A stretch of DNA of 64,000 nucleotides from the NCBI GenBank assembly GCA_026261815.1, contig JAMPIT010000493.1, positions 4,109,501 to 4,173,500 on the forward strand, read 5' to 3'. Made by a program: the position numbers and the translations under genes. The notes beneath the pieces are model-generated. The model was not told where the DNA came from. It was given only the letters and a program-made list of their open reading frames with translations, and ran no database searches. The stretch's first letter is position 1, and each line of letters opens with the position of its first letter. This DNA is from Monarcha castaneiventris obscurior. Taxonomy: Eukaryota > Chordata > Aves > Passeriformes > Monarchidae. This document shows, in pieces, positions 55,501 through 64,000 of this stretch.

Positions 55501-57350
55501 ATCCAGAAATACTTCAGCAACAGGATCCAGCAGCAGGTAGGAGTCCGGATGGTGCTCCCAGCCTCTTCCCATATCCCACCCTTGCTAACAGGCCCTGTGG
55601 AATGTGGAAAATGTGGAATTTCCTCCCAGTCCTGGGGCTGTTGGGGCAGGTTTTGCCACAGCATTGAGCAGGAGTGGGCTCAATTGCATCCCAGAGGATT
55701 CCAGCACACCCTGGGTACCCCAAAATTCCTGCTCAGCTTCTGTCAGACCCTGTGCATTCCCTCCATGATGGGGAGGAAGGGCAGCACCCTTATCCTTGTA
55801 CCCCACTTTCCAGCTGGACACCAGCTCAGAGAAGTACGGGGCCGTGACCATCAAAGCTCTGTACCGGCCTTCGGAACAGAAACTCCGTGTGGAAGTGCTC
55901 AATGCCACCAACCTCATCCCGCTGGACTCCAACGGTGCGTGTGGGTGGGCAGGGGAGCCCCACTGCCCCAGGACCCTCCTGGGTGGGCAGGGGAGCCCCA
56001 CTGCCCCGGGACCCCTGTCCTTGGTCTCTGGTATGCCCCAGTCAGGAGAGATGCTGGCAGTGCTTGGACTCTCCCTTGTTTTTTTCACCCAAGGAGGTGG
56101 ATTTGGGGAAAAAGGGGGGTCATTGCACTGGTCCGAGGTGGTCCAGTGAGATATGGCAGGCAGGACCAGGCAGGACACAGTACCCACATCCCACAGGCCA
56201 GCCGCCAGGGCAGGCAGCTTTTCTTCATCATGCAAAGCAGTCGCGGATAAAAACCCATGAGCCCGGACTTTCTCGCGGTCCGGCTGTCGTTCGGGGAGCT
56301 CTCCAGGAGAGGTCACTCCTCCTGCAGCCACCCCTGGCCGATCGCTATGCGGGCAGGGTTAGGGATGCTCCCGCACCCTCCAGGAGCCCGGGCTGGGCTG
56401 GGGGTTGTGGTGACGGTGCCCTGACCCCCCTGCAGCCACCCCAGTGTGTCCAAGCCCCCGGCTGGGTTCATCCCGGGGCAGAGGGGCCAGGGGAAGGGGC
56501 TGATGTCTGCACCCCACCAGGCTCCAGCGACCCCTTCGTCCAGCTCACCCTGGAGCCCCGGCACGAGTTCCCCGAGGTGGTGGCCCGGACCACCCAGTGC
56601 AAGAGGAACGAGCTGCACCCCCTCTTCGACGAAGCCTTCGACTTGTACGTAGGGGCTGACACCCACCAGGGGCCCCCCAGTCCCCACAGCCCCTCAGGCT
56701 TCAACAGAGCCTCTGCCATGGGGCTGCTGCTCCAGGAACTGAGCCCTGTCCAGGAATTTCACCCCCTGCACCCCAATGGGGTCCCCCAAACACCTGGGAG
56801 GGCGCGGGGCTGTGCTGGGGCCCTGAGCTTTTGAGGGGTTTGGGTCAGTGTGGGGGGGTGGCTTCCCATGGAGCATGGAAGGTTGGATTTCGGGACCGAG
56901 GGGGTGGGATGTGGATGTGATGATGCCCAGCCTCCCGTGCCCCTGCAGCTTGATCCCCCCCGAGAAGTGCCGGCAGGAGGGGGCCTGTCTGCTGCTGACC
57001 GTGTTTGACTACGACGTGCTGGGGGCCAACGACCTGGAGGGCGAGGCCTTCTTCCCCCTGTGCCGCCTGCCCGGCCTCGACACTGAGGAGGACGAGGCTG
57101 ACATGGGACGGGTGCCCCAGACCCGGCTCCCCCTCACGCACCCCAAGCCCACGGGTACGTGGTGCCACAGCCGGGCTGAGCCCCTGCAGCGTGGGGAGGG
57201 GGCTGTGGGGAGCATCTCCCACCATCACTGCCCTCTTCTCCGGCAGATGAGATCCTGCAGCTGCTGGAGTCCAGGAAACGGGACAAAGAGGCTCAGGCCT
57301 TCGCTAAGCTCCGCAAGCAGCGAGCCAAGCAGTCCAAGGAGACGGAGTGA
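43505..57350 (+). CDS. UNC13D: UNC13D (Munc13-4), granule-priming protein, C2A-MHD1-MHD2-C2B
   Basis: Thirty-two exons with GT/AG junctions and consistent phases give 1064 codons (human 1090); exon positions are in the three block entries. C2A spans about 87-225 and C2B about 888-1010, separated by the helical MUN region (MHD1 about 530-650, MHD2 about 760-870). Calcium-ligand aspartates are present: D106, D112, D184, D186 in C2A and D918, D924, D982, D984, D990 in C2B. Munc13-4 binds Rab27 and SNAREs and primes secretory lysosomes in cytotoxic T and NK cells, platelets and mast cells; human loss causes familial haemophagocytic lymphohistiocytosis type 3. It acts on granule and plasma membranes in the cytosol. 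No C1 domain is present, as expected for this paralogue. The first exon (19 codons) is unlike the mammalian N-terminus and is the least certain part; an alternative start is the ATG at 45696 that opens exon 2. Confidence 0.95.
44890..44956 (+). repeat. (CATC)n tetranucleotide repeat in UNC13D intron 1
   Basis: About 16 CATC units with one early interruption (CGTC). It lies 0.75 kb before exon 2. Confidence 0.95.
48164..48187 (+). repeat. Short (GGGA)n run in UNC13D intron 8
   Basis: Six GGGA units about 100 bases upstream of exon 9. Confidence 0.85.
48773..48870 (+). repeat. (GGGAT)n pentanucleotide array starting at the exon 10 donor
   Basis: About 19.6 near-perfect GGGAT units. The array starts two bases into the intron, so the donor reads AAG|GTGGGATGGGAT. 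It is G-rich on the sense strand, with 3-G runs every five bases. Confidence 0.97.
49899..50068 (+). repeat. 34-bp minisatellite, five copies, beginning at the exon 13 donor
   Basis: Five identical 34-base units (GGGGGCTCCAGCACC, then ACGTGTGGGGCAGAGATCA). The first unit starts at intron base 5, within the donor GTGAGGGGG. Each unit contains the E-box CACGTG. Perfect identity suggests a recent or still active array. Confidence 0.97.
53863..53960 (+). repeat. Imperfect GATGGRAAT-type purine-rich repeat in UNC13D intron 22
   Basis: About 100 bases of GAGATGGGAATGG-like, GGGATGG and GAGGATGG words with no fixed unit. It lies 60 bases before exon 23. Confidence 0.8.
55078..57350 (+). other. UNC13D: UNC13D exons 26-32: end of MUN region and C2B
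   Basis: Exons 55078-55183, 55259-55330, 55453-55536, 55814-55934, 56521-56644, 56949-57154, 57247-57350 (TGA 57348-57350). Exon 27 reads [21 protein letters not shown]2B includes [20 protein letters not shown] across exons 29-30 and [20 protein letters not shown] in exon 31. The last exon ends in a short basic tail ([11 protein letters not shown]). Confidence 0.92.
55943..56018 (+). repeat. 38-bp tandem duplication just after the exon 29 donor
   Basis: Two copies of a 38-base unit starting GGGTGGGCAGGGGAGCCCCA at 55943 and 55981, differing at one or two positions. It starts 9 bases after the exon end. Confidence 0.9.
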
Positions 57351-59774
57351 GGGAGGGGCAGGAAGGTGGCCCTGAAAGGAGGGCTCCGGCCAGTGGGACC
57401 ACGGGACTTCTGTGGTGTTGGAGCCAGAACTTCTGCAGGGAGTGAGGGGACAGAGGGGTCCCTGTGCCCTCCCCACAGCACCCATCTCACCCCCACCTTC
57501 GGGCAGCAACGCTCCCGTGAGCCGTGGAGGGGGGGCAGCTGGATTTGAGGGGATTTCTTTGCCTGCCTGGACTAGTAACACTACACGAGGGATGTGGAAG
57601 TGTGGCTGTCCCTGTCCGTCCCTCTGGAGCTTGTCACTGCCAGGGCCGCATCTCCTGGCCGTGTCCCCACCCCTCCTGTCTGCAACAGGACTGATGCAGG
57701 CTGGGGACAGCCATGGCCAAACCTGCCTTCTTTTTTTTTTTTTTAATTTTTTAATTTCTTTTTTCCCCTCATTTTCTTGTGGATAAGCCTCTTATTTTAA
57801 ATGAAAAGCCACAAAGCTGATGCGTGGGTTGAGTCTGTGCTTTGGGGCAGTGGCCCTGTGCTGGGAGCAGCAGCACAGTGGGGTGGGACACGGCATTTGA
57901 GGTCTGGTGGGAGCTGCTGAATTTCTCCTTTTTTAAAAATGTGCACTTTTGTGTCTGTTTGGTTTGGCTCTTTTATTTTACCACCAATTTTATCGACCTG
58001 CTGGAAGCCTGGGATCTTGCTGGAGCCTGGGCAGCAATAACGAGCATCACAGCCCTAGCAGCCAAACCAGGAGACATTTTGGGCAGCTGAGAGCCCAGAC
58101 ATGGGTGCAGGTCCCTGGCGTCACCCCCAGCCTGTGCCAGGGACCTGGGTCCTCTGGAAGTGGTGAGAAGCTCTGCAGGGTGCATCCATGTGTGACCCAG
58201 TGTGACAGCAAAAATGCCTGGCAGGGCAGGTGGTTTTAACAATTTGTTGGGTTTTTTGGAGCTTGTTTGTGCTGCAATTAGTACTAATTATACACCTGGA
58301 GCTCCCTCTACCCCCACCCTGCACGGGGGTGGCTGTGTTTGAGCTGCAGCAGGTCCCTGCGAGCTGCCAGCGACCAGGGGATTAAAAGCATCCCCCTCCC
58401 GGGTGCCTGAGCACCAGCTGCACCCTCGGTGGGCAGAGCAGCCGCCGGGTCAGCTCAGGTCAAATCCTGGATGCGGGGGTGGGAAAAGAAAAAAGCTCCT
58501 TTGGTATCTGTGTGACAGAGCCCACAGCAGGAGGGATTAAGGGGCTGCTGGCTCCCAAGGAAGCCATTTGCTGGCTTAGGTTTCAGTGCAGAGAAATAAT
58601 ATTCCAGTGCTGGGTCTGGGATTGTGGAGATGCTGTCCCAGGGTGTCATTGCAGCCAGGTCCAGCACCCTGTGCCTGCACCCTGCAGCTCACCTGGAGCT
58701 GGCCCCTGCTGGCAGCCCCCATTTTATTACAAGGTTTACTGCACGAGGCTGGAGGTTTGAAGACGGTCTCAGCTCATTTTTAGCTGTTTGTTTAAAAATC
58801 ACTGTGCTCTACCTTGTCCTGGGCTGCCACCAGCCAGGTGTGTCCCAAGGAGGAGGTGGCACGGGCTGACCTCTCTTTTGGGGTTGTTTGCACCGTATTA
58901 TTCAGGGTGTTTTAGCTTCATTTTTGCTCAGCTCCAGGCAGTTGTGTGGCTCTTCTCCCACCCTAAAAGAAATCCCACCTTTTACAGAGAAGGACTACTA
59001 AACCTCAATCAATCAGCACGGAGCAGAACAGCCCAAGCATTAAAAACTAAGGTTTGAAGCACACAAAACCAGCTCCTAGCAAATGCAAGACTAAGGAAGA
59101 GGAAGAAATCCCCATCCTCCTCATCCTGGTGAAGAACCCGACACAGGAGAATGGCTGGAACACAAGAGGGAAGGGGCTGGCACTTACACCTACTGATTTT
59201 ATTGTGTTATCAATAATCTGCAATACAAACGGGCCCATTCAGATTATTGTTGTGATTGGACTAATGGGAAGTGGTTGATGCACCTTTGAAGCAATAATTA
59301 GACCAAAATTAACAGGTAATTCTTGGATCCACAGGCCAGGTGTGCTCTTTTGGGTGCCAGCACACAAACACTGTTTGTATCCACTGAGCTGGCACAGCTC
59401 ACCTCTGGCTCTGCCAGGATATAAATCCATGTCCAGACCAAGAATTTGGGTAAGAAAGTTTTGGATTTGCCACTTCCAAAGGGGTCTTTGCCCCACCTTA
59501 ACCACATTGCATTGATGTTCCCCCTCTTCCACCACACCTCCATCAGAGAAGTGAATTGCAACCTCCCAGAAAGGGAGGGGAGCTCAGAGAGAAATTATTC
59601 TTGGTTGTGTGAAAGGCAAAATTTGCCAGAGATCTGTTGTTTTGAGGGCTCCACAGCCCAGATTTATCCACCCTCCCCAAGCCCCAGGGCAGAGCCCGGG
59701 GCTGCACATCCACCTGGGCACGCATGCACACACACACACGCACACACCGCTTCAGTTTGTATTTTTTTTTTCTT
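57351..59774. other. UNC13D 3'UTR and space between convergent UNC13D and UNK
   Basis: No coding exon. Contains a T-run (57731-57768) and ordinary single-copy-looking sequence. A (CA)n-like stretch at 59724-59748 is GU-rich on the UNK strand and probably serves UNK 3'-end formation. Confidence 0.5.
58381..58386 (+). terminator. Possible UNC13D poly(A) signal ATTAAA
   Basis: First ATTAAA/AATAAA-type hexamer clearly downstream of the UNC13D stop, about 1.03 kb away. A weak call based on position. Confidence 0.3.
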
Positions 59775-59782
59775 AGCAAAAA

Positions 59783-59796
59783 AATAAAAATTTATT
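59783..59796. terminator. Back-to-back poly(A) signals for the convergent genes
   Basis: AATAAA on the + strand at 59783-59788 and AATAAA on the - strand (TTTATT at 59791-59796). On the minus strand it is followed by a T-rich stretch and then a long GT-rich element (complement of 59724-59756), a good cleavage/poly(A) arrangement for UNK. The + strand hexamer may be used by UNC13D or be incidental. Confidence 0.6.
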
Positions 59797-62700
59797 GTCC
59801 TCTAAAAAAAAAAAAAAATCCATCCTGCCCTTGGAAACTGTGACACAGATTGAGTTCTTTCCAGCCCCACATGCAAATTCACTCTGCCAAGAAAAGAGTC
59901 TAAACCAGGTTTCCGACAGCCAAAACACATATTTACAGAGTACGAGAGAACGACAGCTGAAATCACAGTTCTATACATGGAATCAACAACACGTTTTACA
60001 CCACTGATCACCATTCTGCCAACTTCTACACGGACTAGGGGCGCCTCTGCCCAGTGCCCTTCCTCCTGGGGAAAGCAGGGAAGGGACTGGGCAAGAATTG
60101 CCACCAGAAATACTGCAGTGTGTATTATTATTATTTTTTTAAAACGTATACTGTATTTATTTTGTTTTAACATTGGAAGCTACGGAGTGGGGAAGCCCCA
60201 GAAATCTCTCCGATGCAGTCACTACTTTGCAGGAATACTTTAAAATACTAGGTTTTACATCAGTAACATCTATTTTGCTGTTGGCCATCACTCCAAGGAT
60301 TATAATAATTCTGGAGGAAAACACTGGTAATATTCTTCCTTCTCAGATAGGGGAAAAGGAGGAAGAGAGGAGGTTCGGAGGCTGGTGGAACAGCAAGGAA
60401 TGACTGAGTCCATTCAGTGTTACGGGCTTCCTCCCAGGGTAAGGAATTCTCTTCATTGTCTCAGCTGCACAAGCCTTGCAAGTGGCTCAGCTTCAGCTTC
60501 AGAGATGTACAAAAGTGTAAAACCCTTCGGCAGGGGATCGGCTGCAGTGACCCCCAGGGGTGGGATCTGCTTAAGGAAATGTGCTCCAGCTCCGGACCTT
60601 TCCCAGGTCCCTCCCGTGCCACAGCAAGCACGTGGCTGTGGCCCTAAAGCTGGAGAGGAGCTCAAAGTGGTCCTGTTAGCCCAAAATGCTAAAATCCTTC
60701 AGCTCCTGGCTCTCACCTACAGCTCTGGCCCTGCTTGTTGCTCTGGATCTACCCAGGTTAGTGCTGTCCCAAGCCATCTGCTTCTAGGTTGGTTTTCCAT
60801 AATAATGTGAAAGTTTATTGACCTTTAGGATGCTGTGGTTTCACAACACAACCACAACTCCCTTCCCCCAGTTCTCAGCTCCAAAGGGTCCGACCTGCCC
60901 AATTCGTCACCGAGGTCAGCGCTTCTGAAGCTCCCAAAAATTTGGGGAGGAAAATGTCATTATCCACTAAGGAGTCTGTGTGAGGAGGCAGGACCCAGAC
61001 GTGGTCAGGGCTGTTCAGCTGGGCTGCTCCCCAAGGAACCTCGTGGACCCCACTTTTGTTTTGAAGCCCCCTCAGCTCTGCTGTGTTACTGTGTGTCCTG
61101 TAAAGGGAGTTCCTGCTTCAGAAGGAAGCCTGACAGTACGTGACAGGGGCTGCACTTATTAGCACCAGGTTTATTTCAGCTCTTTTCACACCATACAAAA
61201 GCTGATCACAGACTCTTAAGCCTCAACTGCAGTGCTGTGATTATGGTTTGTCCTTCCTGCCCAGAGCAGGCAGCAACAACTGCTGGAGCAGGTCAGGAAT
61301 GCTGCTCCTTTCCCCTGCTCCCACCTCATTTGGTTTGGAAATTGTCTTTAAGAGGCCCCCCAGAACATTCACAAAATATGCAAAGATGAAGTTCTCTTTT
61401 CCATCTGATGCTTAAGAAAATAAATTCACATTTCAATATTCCTCTCCTTTCTTTTAAAGCAGCAAACAAATTGATAGAAACCTAAATTTAGGAAGTGTTT
61501 CTTCAAGAACCAGAGGAAAGTGAGAAAGTCTATGTGCTTGTGCAAAGAGAGTGCTGAGAGAGGTTGGGGTGGGGGCAAGGGAAGGGTCTAGTGCTAATTC
61601 CTTCAGGCTGCTCTGCCATGAGTGCAGTGTGGCAATGGAAAGTTAAAATTTAAGGGCCACAAACAGGTGAAATTCTGAATTCTTTGGTCCTTCAGTATAA
61701 GTTTTAAAACAGAGAAACTGTTTTACTCAAAAGGGAAAAACACATTTTCTCTGGCCTGGAATTGTTCCTTGTACCCCGTGGAAACTGGGGGCAAACAGCT
61801 CTTTCCCCTTAACCCCCCCAAGTCCTGCATCACCCCGTGACTGGGAGTCCCATGGAGACAGCCCAGGCTGCCCTCAGGGGACAAGTTCCATGTGGAGGGA
61901 TTCCCTGTCGGAATCACGGAGCTGGTGCTGGACAGATCTGCAAAAAGAGGGTTGGCAAAAGGCAGCATCACCCCTGAGCAGCCCCCGGGGAGGCAGAGGA
62001 GCAGAGAAACCCCCACGCTCATAAAAAGTGTTACAAACCATAGCCAAAAATGGGCTGATCAGCTCTGCTGCTTATAAATATTAAAGACCTGATTTAAGAG
62101 TTTATTTCCTATGATTTAAGTTAGTTACAAAAAAACTTTTTAGTAAATTTTTTTATCTTAATTGGGCTTTTTCCTCCTCATCCCCCCCCACTTTTAATTA
62201 TTTTTTTTTATTTTTTATTTTTCCTAAAAAAAAGAGAAATGTTCACGTATTTTAATAAAAGGTCTTTCCTTAAGATCAGACCAAGGCAGATGTGCTGCCC
62301 CATGGCACAGACATTCAAAGGCTATAACCAAACAACATAGCCACAATAGTCACTCAACAGTGTCTCTCCATTAAAAAAAAAAATTAAAAAACCTGATGCT
62401 AGTTACAATAAAGTACACATGGAAAAAAAGCATTTTTACCAAAAAACCCAAAAACAAGTTAATGGGAAAACATAAAAAAGAACTACACAGAGCTGCACTT
62501 AAGAGATCATCTGGGAATGCATATTAACCCCTTCCATGGAGAGGAAAGGTGGAATTATGGAAGCAAACCTAATTATGTGTTTGTATTAAATATGAAGCTT
62601 TCTGAGAGGCTCTGGTAAAAATTCAGTTTTCCTACAATAGTGGGCTGCTGGAGGTTCCAGTGCTTTTCCAGGTCACGGAGGGGCAGCACAGGAGCATCCC

Positions 62701-63773
62701 TGTGCAAAATAAAAATGTTTAGTCAACTGAGTGGCCTTTTGGTTGAGATCCCAGCAGGTTACTGCAATCCACCTGATGTAAAAATCCAATGGACACGCTG
62801 GTAAGGAAAGACACAGGAAAGCTCAGCTGCTGGACAAGTCTGAGCTGGTGGCATTTCTCTGTCCTGCTGGACTATTTCTGTCACCACACATCTCCAGCAC
62901 GAGGGTTTCTGGAGCCAGCAATCCACAAACCACCCTTGAGCTGCTGACACAGGCAACAAAAATGTCCTCAGCCTACCTGGAATTGTTTCATGCACTTCAG
63001 CAGTGACTACGAATCAGGTCCCTGTGGCTAAAACAAAACGAATCTTGTCTGAAACAGTAAAATGTCTCTAGACAGCCACCAGACAAAAGGGTGCCTGGAG
63101 AGAACTAACCTCTGCATCCAAATTTCCTTCATAAAGGGCTTTGGCTCACCCAAGGGCAATACTTCTAAGGCTGCTCAGACCTGGAACATGTTGGCTGCAT
63201 CAGCAGTGAACATTGGTCACTGAATTTTGGGGCTTGGCTTGCTCTAGGTCCAATATAAATTTTTTTTTTTCCCCTCTTTTCTTCTTTTCATACAAATATA
63301 CAAAGAGTGTAAAAAAATTTAAAAAGTGAACTTTGCTGATTAAATGACAGACAAAGTTCCTGCACATTCAGAGATGGGCAGTGTGAGGCCCTCCAGGCAG
63401 GAGCCTGGCAGAGCTCCCATCGGGGGGACGGCTTTAACCAAGCTGGGTCAGTGAAAGAGCAGGGGGACCGAAGGCATGAGCAAGTCACTTTAATCCACCT
63501 CGATCCTCCCTGTGATCTCAACTCTTCCTCTGGAAAGCACGTGGAAGCCCCTCTTGCCCACTCTAAGTCCTTCTGGAAATAGTCAAAAATTTGTTATCAC
63601 CTAAATAGAAAAGAGGAGAAACACAGACTCTTTGCAAATGGCCCTTTGATCTGTATTAAAAACAGCTCTCAAAGTTCATCAAGAGTTAGAATTAGTGGGG
63701 CACGGGTGAGGGGCAGTTTAGATACGGGATGTAAAATATTAAAAAGTGCTCTGCAACTAATTTTCTGTTTTCA

Positions 63774-63890
63774 TGTGTGCATGTGCGTGTGTGTGCACGT
63801 CCCTACACGTGCACAGCCACGCCCATCCACACACATATATACATATATATATATACACATACATATATATGTACGTATGTATAAAGTTAA
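63774..63890. repeat. Alternating TG/CA and AT/AC repeat in the UNK 3'UTR
   Basis: A mosaic of TGTG, CACA, ATATAC and TACGTATG words, mostly alternating purine-pyrimidine, about 45 bases after the UNK stop on the gene strand. Confidence 0.85.
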
Positions 63891-63932
63891 AAAGTTCTAT
63901 AGGATATGATCAGAACGAGTGTCCTCGGAAGG

Positions 63933-64000
63933 TCACGACTGCAGAGAGTGGGGCCTGTTGGGGTGGCAGATGGGGCACTCGCCCTCCTCGGCGCACGTCT
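63933..64000 (-). CDS. UNK: UNK (Unkempt), C-terminal RING end (partial)
   Basis: Read on the minus strand, the last codons give TCAEEGECPICHPNRPHSLQS and a TGA at 63935-63933. The CxxxxxCPIC spacing with CHP is the end of a RING finger at the very C-terminus. Together with the position after UNC13D and the convergent orientation, this identifies UNK, a CCCH zinc-finger RNA-binding protein that controls translation in developing neurons. Only 22 codons are in the window, so the name depends partly on synteny. The reading frame is open to the window edge. Confidence 0.8.
   Translation of the reverse strand, partial: TCAEEGECPICHPNRPHSLQS

Larger units (their letters stand above)
59775..63932 (-). 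other. UNK: UNK 3'UTR
   Basis: AT-rich non-coding sequence between the UNK stop and the minus-strand poly(A) signal, about 4.2 kb. On the UNK strand it carries a Pumilio-type UGUAAAUA (complement of 59930-59937), several internal AAUAAA hexamers (for example opposite 62101-62106), U-rich runs and an alternating purine-pyrimidine repeat close to the stop. Length and end point are inferred. Confidence 0.55.

Noticed and set aside
1..64000. tRNA, rRNA, snRNA or microRNA genes
   Set aside because: No A/B-box-bearing cloverleaf or other RNA gene signature was recognised by eye. A covariance-model scan (tRNAscan-SE, Infernal) would be needed to exclude them.

Overview
The window looks like a bird chromosome, probably a passerine. 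It is GC-rich and gene-dense with short introns, carries the 3' tail of a CR1 LINE, and contains a young ERVL-type endogenous retrovirus of the kind common in songbirds. Gene order matches a block I know from human 17q25 (seen here in the opposite orientation): MRPL38 - TRIM65 - TRIM47 - WBP2 - UNC13D on the + strand, then UNK converging on the - strand. Genes were assigned by translating exons, checking GT/AG junctions and intron phases, and comparing with remembered family sequences. No database search was run.

Layout: 1-935 holds the last three coding exons of MRPL38 (mitoribosome). 3207-7754 is TRIM65 (RING/B-box/coiled-coil/PRY-SPRY E3 ligase, 6 coding exons, 519 codons), with an interferon-response-element match just upstream and a poly(A) signal at 7749. 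7950-8900 is a degraded retroelement-like stretch with a pyrimidine microsatellite. 9134-15249 is a complete provirus: 5-bp target duplication, two about 550-bp LTRs, tRNA-Lys-type primer site, open gag, broken pol, no env. 15700-16140 is a G-rich degenerate minisatellite leading into the CpG-rich start of TRIM47 (16288-22860, 6 coding exons, 643 codons). 22861-27370 is the TRIM47 3' region and AT-rich intergenic DNA. 27374-33807 is WBP2 with its promoter (8 coding exons, 255 codons). 36300-43400 shows no gene. 43505-57350 is UNC13D/Munc13-4 (32 exons, 1064 codons). 57351-59780 separates it from UNK, whose 3'UTR fills most of 59775-63932 and whose last codons lie at 63933-64000.

Functionally the block mixes housekeeping genes (MRPL38, WBP2, UNK) with immune genes. 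TRIM65 acts in MDA5-dependent RNA sensing, TRIM47 is a related E3 ligase, and UNC13D primes cytotoxic-granule exocytosis. The genes are neighbours rather than an operon, and each has its own promoter signals. Those visible are an ISRE at TRIM65, twin ZNF143/STAF sites at WBP2, and a GATA-RUNX-ETS-like cluster at UNC13D.

The accessory content is the provirus and several tandem repeats. Two of the repeats start exactly at UNC13D 5' splice sites. I found no previously undescribed molecular system. The most unusual items are the retroviral gag with a predicted multi-pass membrane leader and no zinc knuckle, AP-1/ARE-bearing LTRs placed 1 kb upstream of TRIM47, and the donor-abutting minisatellites in UNC13D.
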